DNA of 64,000 nucleotides from Protula sp. h YS-2021. Lineage: Eukaryota; Annelida; Polychaeta; Sabellida; Serpulidae. Positions 22,121-33,062 of this stretch are shown here, in pieces; position 1 is the first letter of the stretch, and the number at the start of each line of letters is the position of its first letter. Both the position numbers and the translations under genes were made by a program. A model generated the notes under the pieces. It searched no databases, was not told the origin of the DNA, and saw only the letters and a program-made list of their open reading frames with translations. The stretch lies in contig OX457027.1 of NCBI GenBank assembly GCA_949752745.1, positions 74,530,700 through 74,594,699 of the forward strand. Reading direction: 5' to 3'.

Positions 22121-22533
22121 TTTATGGGTTGTTCCACTGTATCCGGGTGCTGACTTAAAACGTGCTTTTCTTACAAACTGTAAGTCAAAATCAAGAATCC
22201 AACTCGTTCTAAACGGTATCTATTCTCAAAAGTTATCTCAGTTAGTCTCCTTCGATGCCCACCTTTGTATTAACTCCCACTTCTTCTGAAATGGGCAGTG
22301 TCTGTGAAGGGGAAGGGAGGGGGTGGGGAGGAAAGTTATGAAGGCACTAAAAACCTTCGAAATTACGATTTCTTTACTATGATTCTATTCACCAACCTCA
22401 TTAAAGTCTTCTCACTTCTACGAGATAAAACTGAGCATTTGGTCCGTGACATGCCAAAGTTAACACTGCTACAAACATCTGTAAAATATACAACAGCCCC
22501 TGTGAAAATTTTGCCGTGATCGAAAAGCCTTAC

Positions 22534-22836
22534 CTCTTCTTGAACCGCATCTCGGTTGATAGGTGGATACAAGGTTAATGCGAAATCATCTACAGCAGGG
22601 CTTAAACCTTTTATTTTGTTGCCAGCGACATCTAGCGAGTCAATGTTCTCTTTACTGTCACTCAGTCCATTTGTTCGTATCGCTGATGATACTTTCTTTA
22701 AACTGGATTTTGCTGCTTTAATTAGTCCCGTGCAAGGGGCTAGCAGTATTTTATCAGCAGCTGTCCATTTGTCAAGGTTAATGTCATCTTCAAGGTCATT
22801 TATATCTTCATCCAGATCGTCATCGTCTGCAGCATC
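22534..22836 (-). CDS. CCNDBP1: CCNDBP1-like exon: acidic stretch and C-terminal domain start
   Basis: Begins after a CTCAG acceptor (an alternative AAAG acceptor six bases upstream is also in phase), ends at donor GTAAGG; 101 codons, phase 0 both ends. Contains an Asp-rich run, LDKWTAADKILLAPCTGLIK and AVDDFALTLYPPINRDAVQE, matching the family's WSEDDQELI..C and VDDLALSIYPPM motifs. The following exon should complete the last helices, but a decayed retrotransposon begins about 240 bases downstream and I do not see the exon. Confidence 0.85.
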
Positions 22837-25433
22837 CTGAGCCTTTGTCACAAATATATTTGAAAGAAACAAAAATAGTTTTGATTATTGGCAACAAAAA
22901 ATTATGCGAATCCAGTTTATAACTGTGAAAAAGCTGTGGAAAATACTGCTATTCTTTCTTGAAGCAATAGGATTTTAGAAGTAACTCGGAAAAAGTTTAA
23001 TTAATACTTGACAAGTTGAAGACTTACAAAGAGTATATTGAAGCTGTACGGTGCAAATGTTTCGGACGATTGTTTTTCTTTCTTTACTAGTATGTCATTT
23101 TGTCTTTACTACTCCTCTGACCATACTTGCCAAACGACTAACAAATTTCGCACATAGGTAGCACTTGATCTGAAGTTGTGCAACTCCCCTTTTGTTTTCA
23201 TTTTCATTGTCAAAACGCGAAGAAAAAAACTGATTTCTTTATCAAGAAATGTAACTTTAAAGGGCTGCAGCAGCATTTGCACAAGCGCCTGAATCTGCCA
23301 ACAGCCACACTGTGCATTGCATAAATAACGTAATGCAATGTAAATGATGTTTGTGCTGGTTTTATAAGAACCACGTGTGGACGCAAAATCTTACCCGGTC
23401 ATTTAAATGCAATGAATGTTCAAATATATTATCAGCATAAGTTACGCACTATTCTTGGACAGGGTCGGGGGAAAGAGCACGATTTTTTATATAGAAAGGT
23501 TTTAAAATGGCAAAAAAGTTTCAGAATCTAAAAAAAATTCTTGTCTGTAAAGAGAAGCAAAACCACAGTCAGGTTGTAAAGTTTTTAAAAAATTCAACTC
23601 GAAGCGAAAAAGTGATTTTAAAATATCACTTCTTGGCCATGTATTTAATATTTCGCCGTTGAGAAAAAGGTTCAATAATACATTCAACTCCACGGGTTCA
23701 ACTTCTAAATAATACGATGCTTCATCTACTGTGAGAGCTTTTTAAAGTACGAAGATCTCTTAGCTGCGTATTTTTTACTTTTAATATCAATACAAACTGA
23801 AGCTTGTCGCTTTTCGTTTCTGTTAATCGAAGATGTTTTGAAGTGAACGCATTTTCGAAGAACAGCCTCAAGCGCGAATTACCTCTTCGAGCTCTGTCAG
23901 TGCATCACTAACAAGAGCAGCTGTCTGCTTGGCAACTGCTGCTACGGCCTCCTTGTTGTCGCGCGGTGACGTCATGAAGCTGTCACACTGCTCCCATATG
24001 CCACCTGTAGATTGCTGCTGAGTCAGGGATCTAAAAATAACCAACAGGTGATTAACATGTTATGTAATCAATGCTGAAATGTGTGTGTTTGTGGGGGGGG
24101 GGTAGGGGAGGGGGTGGATTTAGCAGTTTGATGGATCGACAACGCCACAAGCCATATTGTACCGGGAACATCACGGCAGTAATATGCAATGGTTCGCTGA
24201 AATGTCTTGGGGAACACTTTGTCAATAACTGAACTTAAAATGTTCAGTCGACTAGAAGACCACGTATTTACCTTGCAAGTACAGTATTAGAGTGGTTCAC
24301 CAAGACATAACAGGAAGGAGGCATTTCGCAGCAGAATCAGCTCGTAATATCTCTTTGCCCAATGTGCTGTTACGGGATATGGAATGTATCACAGGGCGGA
24401 TGGCTAACAGGGAAAGCATCCACGGAACATCCAGACAAAGTCTTTGAATGATGTGTTCAAAAGAAATGCGCTTAATTACACGATCATTCACACTCATGTC
24501 GTCGATGATTCAGAAGAACCGCACATTTGGCCGTTTTGGCTTTCAGAAGTAAATCACTCCGACCAAAACTGAAGGCGGGGGCTGATTAAAAATAGTCCAG
24601 CACATTTGGATGAAACGTAGTGACCAGACGAACGAAGTCAGTTTTTTTACCCTGCCTTTGAATCCTCAGCAATCAGGAGAATAAGCTTCTGCAAGGCTTC
24701 CAAAATATCCAGCACACTTTGGCGTGTCGATTCATAAAGATGCATCCCTGAGAATGGATTAGAATGTGCTTTATTTACTAAATTCACTTGAGTTTCTTTT
24801 ATTTTACTGTCAAAGTGTGAGCTGATTTTTTTTTAATTTATAGTTTCTACAATATCGGTCAAACATGTTTGGAGAACGCAGTGCTACGTTCAAGATTCAT
24901 TTTTAGCACATGCACATGCAAAATTCCTAACTGACGCCCAAACAAGGCTATCAAAAGAAAGATATAAGCCACAACCTTTCAAGGTTTTTTTTTAACAAAT
25001 GTTGAATGGTTAGCGTACTTGCATGCCATTTCAAATAGACTATAGAACAGTTAGAGGACGATTTGAGGGCTATTCCAGCGAAGCCCTCCTCATACCTTGC
25101 GTGCGCGGCAAACCGTAATACGCCGACAGCAGGACCAACACCGCCCTCTCTATCCTCTCGGCCAGCAGTCTGGCGTTCTGTCACAAACAATGCAAGCGAT
25201 TTCCCCATGTTTCTAACTATATCGCAGATTTGTTTAACACTCAAAAATTTTTAAAAACGCACACTGGGCAATACAGTCAAAGAACATTTAAATAGACGAA
25301 TGATTTCGCGATACATTAACCGGAAGTAACCGACTGTATTCTTGGCAACTTACTTCTAAATCGGGCAAAGGAGGCTGAGAAAAAGACAGGCACAGTTTTG
25401 TGGCTTCTTGCGATACCTGCTTCACCGCACCGT
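22534..25433 (-). CDS. CCNDBP1: CCNDBP1 (GCIP, cyclin-D1-binding protein 1)-like gene, partial, five exons
   Basis: Exons in transcript order: 25354-25433, about 25096/25142-25241, 24651-24747, 23883-24030, 22534-22836. Their translations follow the vertebrate protein in order: a SQEATKLCLSFSQPPLPDLE helix, a QICDIVRNMGKSLAL helix, a VLDILEALQKLILLIAED helix, an IWEQCD...PRDNKEAVAA segment, and a final exon with an acidic stretch, KWTAADKILLAPCTGLIKAA and VDDFALTLYPPINRDAV. In other animals this acidic, helix-rich protein binds cyclin D1 and HLH factors and restrains proliferation. The first coding exon and the last helical exon are not identified. Phase agrees between the last three exons but not around the second exon, so either a splice site is unusual, an exon end is misplaced, or the gene has a lesion. 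Confidence 0.8.
22837..23882 (-). other. CCNDBP1-like intron
   Basis: About 1 kb, AT-rich, no recognised element. Confidence 0.6.
23883..24030 (-). CDS. CCNDBP1: CCNDBP1-like exon: W..CD / PRDNK segment
   Basis: Acceptor TTTTTAG, donor GTAATT. Encodes GGIWEQCDSFMTSPRDNKEA and a helix ending DALTELEE. The PRDNK motif and its distance from the preceding Trp match vertebrate CCNDBP1. 148 bases: one base in, phase 0 out. Confidence 0.85.
24031..24650 (-). other. CCNDBP1-like intron
   Basis: Contains a G9 run near 24097 and a G-rich stretch after it; otherwise nothing recognised. Confidence 0.6.
24651..24747 (-). CDS. CCNDBP1: CCNDBP1-like exon: third helix
   Basis: Acceptor TTCTCAG, donor GTAAAA. 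Encodes MHLYESTRQSVLDILEALQK then LILLIAEDSKAG, aligning with the family's TLRKLVRGATLDIVDGMAQL segment. Ends with two bases of a split codon that fit the next exon. Confidence 0.8.
25096..25241 (-). CDS. CCNDBP1: CCNDBP1-like exon: second helix (ends uncertain)
   Basis: The frame SVKQICDIVRNMGKSLALF matches the next helix of the family. The nearest AG acceptor (25240-25241) leaves this frame out of phase with the previous exon. The strongest donor (GTATGA, exon end 25096) is out of phase with the next exon, while a weak GTGTTG donor (exon end 25142) would fit. I give the longer range. Confidence 0.5.
25354..25433 (-). CDS. CCNDBP1: CCNDBP1-like exon: N-terminal helix
   Basis: Acceptor TTTTTGCAG and donor GTAAGT on the - strand. 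Encodes GAVKQVSQEATKLCLSFSQP then PLPDLE, aligning with the family's AVTVSREATTL..FSQLPLP segment. One base is carried in from a preceding exon that I cannot find; it ends in phase 0. Confidence 0.8.
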
Positions 25434-27195
25434 CTGCAAAAACAATGATCTGGTATAATGTACTTTCATGAGGCAACAGATACTTTAACTGTTAGTGTAA
25501 ATAACGGGATTATACCGCAGGCGAAAATATACGTAAAAAAATTAAGGTAGTGGCTGTAGAAATTATGAATTTTATAATCACAAATATCACCAAAAATTGC
25601 AATTTTCCAAAGTGAACCAGTAATTTCGCAGGTTTATTGAAAATTTAAGAAAGTTTATATATTTCCTAATTTGGCAGTTTTACTGTAACATACTCACTTC
25701 TAAAAGTCAGAGGTTGCAAATAAACGAAATTGCAGGAGATGGCACAAACCACAGGTTGGGCTACTACTTGTTTTTTGATCGGCAGTGTTACGTAATGACA
25801 GTTATTTTGTCTGCCAACACTTAACTACGCCACTTGTTTCATTGCAGGAAGTCTTGCCAAGGACAAAAAAGAACAATATACGAGAGATACAAAAATTACA
25901 GAAAGTATATTAACCTAGCTTCATCCAAAATTCTTGAGCGACAAAGGCTTCATTTTCCTTTCGTTGTACATCTTTATCTGCAACAAAAAAAAAGTATTAA
26001 ATGTGTAAACAACTGAAGAATTACTCTTATGTTACACATAGCGAAAAAATATAGATTGCAGTTAAAACGGGTCCAAGATTTGAACACATCGATCCATCCG
26101 TTAATACTGACCCGAACCCGTGGATCCTGCACAAAGCCAAGTGTTACGATTCGATGCCGATTGCCTTATCAGTGTCCAACATATTAAGCCTCAGGCTAAT
26201 GGAGAAGTACATAAATATCGCCACTTTCATTACGAAGGCAAAGTTGAAATTTGATACCCGTACTTCAGTAGCTGATTGTTAGTCACTTGAAAATAATTAT
26301 CTGTGTATTTGCGTATTTCACGGATGACCCCCATATAAATATTCGTTTGTTTATTCATTCATGCAGCCTTTTGTCCAAACATTGAGGAAAAACAATGTTT
26401 TTTTTTTCAACGACATTTTCCATAAGGAAAAACGATGTTTTTCTTATTTCAACCATGTTTGTTTGTCTTCTTTACATGACACAACACAGTTCATGTTATA
26501 TCATAGTTCATATCACTGTTCTGTATCTAGCCAACAGATTATTAAAACCACTAGAACTGTCAAACTGTTCATATCACATTTAATTAGACTAATTTCTGGC
26601 ATTGAAGATGTAGTTGGTTAATTGCAATTAATACGGATTGCAATTCAAAAGTTTAGTATTTTGACTCGCGCAGATATAATGAGGGTAAAATCCATTACAG
26701 GCAGTTGCTTGTGAAGATAAATCGCCTAAATCTTATTAGAAAGATGCAAGAACATCAAAAGTGCTTTTAAGTTCCCTTTTAACATAAAAAACAGTAGAAC
26801 ATGTAATATTTATATACATAAGTAATGTCAGATGAGGAGGGGGCAGATTACCGGGGGAGGGCAAATTAGCTACATTCGTTCATTACAGCTTATAGTTAAT
26901 TACTAATAGAAAGGCCTAACGTATCAATGATTCGTTTAAAAAGAAATAATGAATGATTAATTGAATGCACCTGACCAAATGCTCCCCGCACTCTGAACCA
27001 GACCAAATGGTCCCGTTGGGGAGTTGACAACACTGGATAAATCCCTATTAACACGTTCATTGCCAAAGAGACCGAAATCAGCATCCTACCGGACCATCCA
27101 GTTCCACGCTCATCCCGGACCATCCAGTTCCACGCTCACCCCTGTCTATGGGTTATGATAGTCAAAACACAGAATCTACCATCCACTTATCATTC
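25434..27195. other. Gene-poor stretch upstream of CCNDBP1-like exons
   Basis: Should contain the missing 5' exon and promoter of the CCNDBP1-like gene, but I cannot identify either. The only repeat I see is a 27-bp direct duplication (CGGACCATCCAGTTCCACGC, near 27088 and 27115). Confidence 0.45.
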
Positions 27196-27199
27196 CTAA

Positions 27200-28455
27200 C
27201 CGAAACTGCATCTCTCCCAAGAGGTCCTGTTCCTCTATGCCTTTGTTCAGTCTACTTCCAATGATCTTACAAAACTCCTTTCCCACGTTTTAAACTAAGC
27301 TTATCTCTTTGTAGTTTGTAGTTGCCACTGTATGTCATAGCTGTATAGGTGTTTGATTCCAAGCCTGTGGTATAGCCCCTAACAGCTGTATCTTACCGCA
27401 AAGGAGCACTAGCGAATCTCTCATTGAGTTCTCTCCCATTTTCAAAAACTAGGGCAGTGTGCATAGCCCACATATTCCCCACAGGCCCACCATCAGTTAA
27501 ACACGGCCATAAACAGTCAATCAAGAGCTGAAAGCTGAAAGTTCAGTTGGTGCATTTTCCTTGGACGAACCTCACCCATTTAAAATACCGATCTATGTTT
27601 GTTCCCAAGCTATATCAAGTTTGATTAAAATCCTTGCAGAAGTTTTTAAGTTATCGTGTTAACAAGCTGTTGATGGCAGACCGACACACGGTCAATCGCA
27701 TATACCCCCCCCCCCCCCCCGTGGGGAATAAATTACCATATTTCCCAAATGGCTTCATTCCTTCCGATGTGTTACTCATTTTGTTTTATTTTTTGGTGCA
27801 TAACTTAACCTCTCGCCTCTTTGCAGCACCACTTCTGTTCCTCTATTGCCTTCTTTCGAACCACTTTTTCCTGTTTTCTCCCTTTCATCACCTCTCCTAT
27901 GGCCTCAATCTTTTTTTTCTGCCCGCTTACATCTCCGTCACGTAGCCCTTGTTACCGCTGTGGCACTCCCAATCCCCGCCTTTCCAGCCATGTTCACCTT
28001 CTGATTCCACTACCGCACATTATATCTGCTCTTTAGACTCAATGGCCATCGCTTGATACTTACTCAGCCACCCTCCAACCCTTACCCAGTTAACCTTCCG
28101 CGATTTCCTCTCAAATGACACTCAATCCATGTCCTAGTTGATTTTCCATTTCTATTTCTTATTCGCCCCCCCCCCCCCCCCTCTTTCTTTTTTTGCTATC
28201 ACTGTACTCCCCTGGCACCAACCCCATTTCGCACAACGTTCTCTTGTCCATTCCTGTGTATGATATTAGACGTTATCTTCAATTTGATAAGGTTGTGGTC
28301 AGTTTCTGCGGATCCTTTCTATCTTCCTTGGACAGAAACTGTCATAGATCCGCCGATTTAGTCTTCCTATGACTGCAAGAATCATCGTTCTTCAACAGAA
28401 CTTGTCACTGATGTCAGATTTGCTGATCTCGGAGCATGACACGAGCCGATAGCAT
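27200..28455 (-). mobile_element. Debris of a second non-LTR retrotransposon (RT and possible APE endonuclease pieces)
   Basis: The - strand at 27200-27440 reads as a damaged RT segment: PQAWNQT, then NYKEISLV and after a stop NVGKEFCKIIGSRLNKGIEE, which corresponds to the NYRGISLL..VGK..ILSRL motif region. At about 28250-28330 the - strand reads AETDHNLIKLKI, resembling the SDHxL end of an APE-type endonuclease. Same strand and EN-before-RT order suggest one degraded LINE. A dispersed repeat (27445-27735) lies between them. Confidence 0.45.
27445..27735 (-). repeat. Dispersed repeat, inverted copy of 3232-3535
   Basis: Reverse complement of the first copy, from the CAGTGTGCATAGCCCACATA end through TATCGTGTTAACAAGCTGTT to a C16 run and GTGGGGAATA at the hairpin end. 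The C run seems to have replaced one arm of the hairpin seen in the first copy. Confidence 0.6.
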
Positions 28456-28523
28456 TATTTTAGACAGGATGGATTAAGAAAATAAATCCATCATAAATTA
28501 CGGTGCATAATTTATGTGGTCAG

Positions 28524-29454
28524 CAGGGTTGGTTTTCTTCCGGGAAGAAAGGTATTTCTTCCCTTCCCTGGGAAGAAATAGGGAAGAAACTGGGAAGAAA
28601 CGGGAGGAAATACGTTTCTTCCGGGAAGAAAAGGATGAAAGTGGGAAGAAACCTCCTTTGTCAAGAAGACATCAATGCAACGTACTATCTATTTATTGAT
28701 TTTACAGAACTAATATTTAGTGTATTCTAATGTACTAACAAACAAAAAACGAAAAAGAAACAAACGAAAAAAAAAAAAACATGGTGACACCAAAACACAA
28801 TGAAATAATGATCTTATACCATGTGCTGCCGCAACACCCTTTTCTGATCACCCCCTTTTAATCTTAATACTTAATGCCCCCATTTAAGGTAAACACAGCC
28901 TTTGTCTTTTGTTTTCACTGGCACATTAAGAGCAAACAAAATGATACACAAATTTCTCATACACAAAGTCAAAGTTTAAACACTTGATAAAAAGTATTCA
29001 GGCTATTACAGCGTACCCAGCTTTCCAACACACATTGAAACACGAGTCTAAATTTCTATAATTATCATTGGCCAGTTAATGTGTGGATTCGGGTCCCCTT
29101 TTGTTTTCTTTACATGACAGTAAAAGATGTGGATTCGCGTCCTTTTCCAAATCGCGGCGCGCAAAATTGCACATGTTTCCGGAGTACATAAAAAGCGGAG
29201 ATGATGGCATCCACGACCCTTTACCTAATCTCTATTTATCTTATTTATTACATAGAAGTTTGGTATGTGAATTCGCACCTATTCAAGAATTACTCCGAGT
29301 GCAGCTTAAGCAAATTATTTGAAAGAAATTCCAAATATTAAACCTTTTAAGGTTTCTTCCATTTCTTCCCTGAAATTGCAGGGAAGAAAGTATTTCTTCC
29401 CTATGGGAAAAAACCATGGTTTTTTCCCTTCATGGAAGAAACATGCCAACCCTG
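28524..29454. mobile_element. hAT-like non-autonomous element (931 bp) with 8-bp target duplication
   Basis: Ends are CAGGGTTGG (28524-28532) and CCAACCCTG (29446-29454). They are flanked directly by a perfect 8-bp direct repeat GTGGTCAG (28516-28523 and 29455-29462). Eight-base duplications and CAGGG-type ends are characteristic of hAT elements. Subterminal regions are rich in GGGAAGAAA/TTTCTTCCC motifs at both ends. The interior shows no transposase. Confidence 0.85.
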
Positions 29455-29764
29455 GTGGTCAGATAACAATTTTGTACTGCAGAAAATTGATAGCTTATGG
29501 CCAGGATGCCGAAACCCCCATTTTCATCCACAATAACAATGAATATCCAGTTGCAGAATTACTCTTTACTTAAGTTTCGGAGTGTCTTCGAGCTCGATAG
29601 TAATTCGCCATGATTCTTCTCATTGTCCTCTAAAAAAAGGAATTTCTGGTTTGAACTTCGGACCGAAAGATTTACAGCCTTGAAAGTTGACTTCTATGAT
29701 TATTTCAATTGGGGGATCTGTGACCACTTCAAGTATGTGAAGATAGAAAGGGTCTGCTGGGGCT

Positions 29765-29900
29765 ACAAAGAGAGGAGGAGACCGTTGGCACTAGCTCCAA
29801 GAAGCGGCTCGCTACCGAGGGATCGGCTTATTGCTTCGATTCCCCGCTATGAAACGCCTATACAAGGCAACTGCGCTCGCTTTGAAGCACTACTGTGGTG
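29765..29900. repeat. Dispersed module, copy 1
   Basis: Shares AGCTCCAAGAAGC, a CGCTATGAAAC/CGCTATATAAC block and ACTNCGCTCGCTTTGANGCA with about 31843-31960. The copies differ in many positions. Confidence 0.5.
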
Positions 29901-30924
29901 ATAACGTGCGACATTACACGACCCACAAGTTTTCATTGGCGCTGGTGAAAGGCTCTCAAAGTACTAAGGGAATAACACACAACTTCTGTGTTACGCTTTC
30001 TTTAAAAAAATTGAAATTTTCTTACATACAGAAAACAAGTTTTGCTGCAAAACAAAGTATAAATAAATTTTGTAACTCTAAAATGTTATTTCAAAAAGAA
30101 AATGGAAGAAATTATAAGTTAAATATTGTCGGTGTACAACTGTACATAATGAATTTATGTCTAATTCTGCATCTATCAATTATATAAATACATATTGTGC
30201 ACATAATACATTACCCCTTTTTTACTGTTTGGTCACTAGACTTTGGTTACATACAAAGGAGAGGAGAACGAACGGTTACAGTAGATCCAAATTGGTGAAA
30301 TTGAAAAGAACACATTACGTGGCTGAAAACAATTTTTATTTGTCAATTGTGATAAAATAAGGAATTATTTGAGTTTAAAGGGTTGGCAAATTTGTATACG
30401 CCTGATTATATTTCGTTAGAATTGAACTTTTTGCTGTCAAAATTTACGATCTACTCTAACCAATTCTGTCTCACCTACCTATTAACATTTAAAAGCCGGA
30501 ACGTAAACAAACATTTGACAGGTCAATGCGAAACCTAACTTTTCCAAAACAAACATTTGGGTTAAATTATAAAAATATAATAACGAAAAACATCAAATTT
30601 CTCATTTTCTTTCCACAATACACTTCCGAATTTGCTTTAAAAACTGTTTTACATATTCAGTCCCTTTAATAGCCAACTTGTGAAAATGCTTCTTGCCAAA
30701 TTAAACTTTGTTGATTTTTGCCAGTTTTTCCTATCATTTCTGTCTGCTTTATTCCAACCGAATTCGATCGAAACGTAACAACTTTTCGACAAAATGTTCA
30801 AGTGCGAACCCGCTTACAAGATAAATCACTCTTTGGACGTTCCCAATAAAAATGCGCAAAAAATCTGCGTTTCGAATAAAAACAAGTAAGTATTTGTGAA
30901 ACACAAGCAGGCACCAACCGCCCC

Positions 30925-31015
30925 CCAAATTCATAGGGGTATAAAGCGATGACGGACAGACGGACGGACACCCCAAACCTATAGGCCCCAATCCGAAAGG
31001 TTTCGGCCTAATAAC
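30925..31015 (+). repeat. GACG microsatellite plus hairpin (Helentron-like terminus)
   Basis: GATGACGGACAGACGGACGG-type run at 30950-30970 followed by CCGAAAGGTTTCGG (6-bp stem, 2-base loop). Same order of parts as other repeats in this window. Confidence 0.45.
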
Positions 31016-31199
31016 CGGGTAAAAAATGAAAGAAATGATAGAGAGATTTTGCCTAAATATCAAATTTTACTTGCACTAAAGAGCAATCAGGTGATTAATA
31101 AACCGTATGCTATTTTAAAAATTTATTAAAAGTTTTAACAAATAGTTTCAAGTTTCAATTTCTTTTACGGTATGTTCCTAGTATGAGCTGTATTTGCGA

Positions 31200-31960
31200 T
31201 ATTTCTTCTGGGAGATAGTCAACCCATCCAACTGTTTGGTCATCTCATCCAAATTCCCTGGTCAACTCGTCCAAATTTTTTTGGCCAACTCATCCAAATA
31301 TCTTGGTCAACTCATCCAAATTAATGACTTTTCATTTTTTCTTTTTCAAACAGAAATCGTCTTTTTATTCGACAGGTATTAGAAAAAAAAAGAGTTCATT
31401 TCAGATTTTTGAGACGCACTTCAATGGCATTTCTTTTGAAAGTAAAAACGCTTCAATCAACTTTTTCTCTGATTTTATCAAAGAGTTAATTGTAATGGGA
31501 GAGAGTCAACTTGAACCAGATGTGGGATTTGGCGGGGCTTAAGCAAGGTGATTAAACATTGAGGGATCAAAAGCTTCTTTGAAGATTTTAATCAAGTCTC
31601 GAAAAGAGCCAAAAAATAACTTGGATGAATGGACCAATTTAATGTGGATGAGTTCACCATATCTGGATGAGTTGGTTTGGCGGGGCTTAAGCAAGGTGAT
31701 TAAACATTGAGGGATCAAAGCTTCTTTGAAGATTTTAATCAAGTCTCGAAAAGAGAGAGAAAAATAACTTGGATGAATTGACCAAATTAATGTGGATGAG
31801 TTGACCATATCTGGATGAGTTGGTTTTTGGGTGAGTTGGTATTTGGTAGCTCCAAGAAGCCATCCGCTAGTGAGGTTCGCGGAGGGCTTCAAATCCTCGC
31901 TATATAACTATATGCAAGTCAACTACGCTCGCTTTGAGGCACCTCTGTGGCGACATTGCA
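31200..31960. repeat. Tandem and dispersed repeats with CAACTCATCCAAAT / GGATGAGTTG motifs
   Basis: Four CAACTCATCCAAAT-type copies at 31215-31322. Two direct copies of a roughly 145-bp unit start GGCGGGGCTTAAGCAAGGTG at 31532 and 31678, each ending in GGATGAGTTG motifs. The module related to 29765-29900 follows at 31843-31960. Confidence 0.7.
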
Positions 31961-31975
31961 GTATATTAAGATACA

Positions 31976-32920
31976 AACCTAGATTTATGAAGTGCTATGG
32001 AGTGCCCTCAAAGAAGATATTTTATAACTACGGTCGAATGGCATGCTGGGTAGAACAAACCCGGAAGATAAACAAAACATTTGACAGCTGGCCGATGCCT
32101 GTTTTTTTTCACTTTTAATGCATAATTTTGAGAAACACAAGGCATAAAAAATGTGGCCTTGGGTGCACAAAGGGTACATACTGCATGAACTATATATATA
32201 TTCCAACATAATATGGATTACTGTGCCGACAATGTGCCTCAGAGCAACTTAAGTTGACCCTTATGAGCAATACAATGTAACGCGTTGTAGCTCTGATGAA
32301 GAAATATACCAAGTATAAATAATGAAGAGCTGACTTGGAGCTAGGTATTTGGATGAGTTGACCATAACCCATTTCCTCCATATTTTTCTACCATTTCTTT
32401 CGTTTTTGTACCCAATTGCCTCCCAACCGAAATTAAAAATTCTTGCGCATTTTATTTGAAACACCCAAAGTGTTATTTGACTTATTCTTCCTTCAATTCA
32501 TGTTGCATAATAATGGGCGAAAATAGAAGTTTTCTCTTTCGACTAAACTCTTTACATTTGCTCTAGCTTAAAAGTGGCCTTTTGGAAAATTAAAAGTATA
32601 ATTTGGTACCTCTAACTTGGTGCAGTGCTAGATCTACGTTTTCTTTTAGGGATGAAAACAAACTTAAAATTTCACTCATGTTTACAAACAAGTTTGTCCA
32701 AGGACAAAGTCCCAGCTTACGAAAAGCAATAAGGCCACTTACAGCGTGCATGAGCAAGGGAATTTCCCTGAAAAATTGGGCTTCAAAAGATGAGATGGCG
32801 AAGAGCTAGCCGAATAATTAATTTAGCACCGGACCAGGACATAGACCGATAAATGCATACAAAGATTTGTTTCCCAGAAAAATGGTCTGATAGACTGCTT
32901 AGTCTGCCATAGATATCTTC
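31976..32920. other. Gene-free stretch, nothing recognised
   Basis: AT-rich. Open frames have no recognisable domain. A GGATGAGTTGACCATAACCC motif near 32352 recalls the preceding repeat. Confidence 0.5.
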
Positions 32921-32924
32921 GAAC

Positions 32925-33062
32925 AACGCTCGCATTTCGGACCAGTTCGCATATTTATGTAACTTGCCTCGATTCTTATTCAGACAAGTGCGCATGTTTA
33001 TTTAATTTGCGTTGATGCGCGGCTCTCATTTTGGAACAGTGTACATGTTTATTAACACTTGA
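32925..33062. repeat. 51-bp satellite, left fragment
   Basis: Two to three diverged copies of the 51-bp unit (AACTTGCGTTGATGCGCGGT, CGCATTTCGGACCAGTGCGC). They are followed by a CAAGCC-TTT-GGCTTG hairpin (33063-33077), which may be the end of another repeat that separates this piece from 33680 onward. Confidence 0.6.

Larger units (their letters stand above)
19785..22290 (-). mobile_element. Decayed R2-like (restriction-like-endonuclease) non-LTR retrotransposon
   Basis: On the - strand, consecutive frames read as one reverse transcriptase in the correct order: RT motifs (21602-22120), the F-MDD catalytic box (about 21455-21470), the thumb region (21011-21319), a CCHC motif CHICGKPETLEHDLSSC and a PD motif in RPDIIL (20084-20617), then KCKENGW- and RNPRIRS-like tail sequence down to about 19985. 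A CX2CX7HX4C motif followed by a PD-(D/E)xK-type segment downstream of RT is typical of R2/NeSL/CRE-type elements. Frame changes and stops break it in several places, and the 5' end is missing near 22290. It lies just beyond the last identified CCNDBP1-like exon on the same strand. Confidence 0.8.
29463..31190. other. Repeat-rich gene-free stretch
   Basis: Contains a dispersed module at about 29765-29900 (with AGCTCCAAGAAGC and CAACTGCGCTCGCTTTGA), related to 31843-31960. At 30930-31010 a GACGGACAGACGGACGGACA microsatellite is followed by the hairpin CCGAAA-GG-TTTCGG (30993-31006), a likely right end of another Helentron-like repeat. No gene recognised. Confidence 0.5.
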
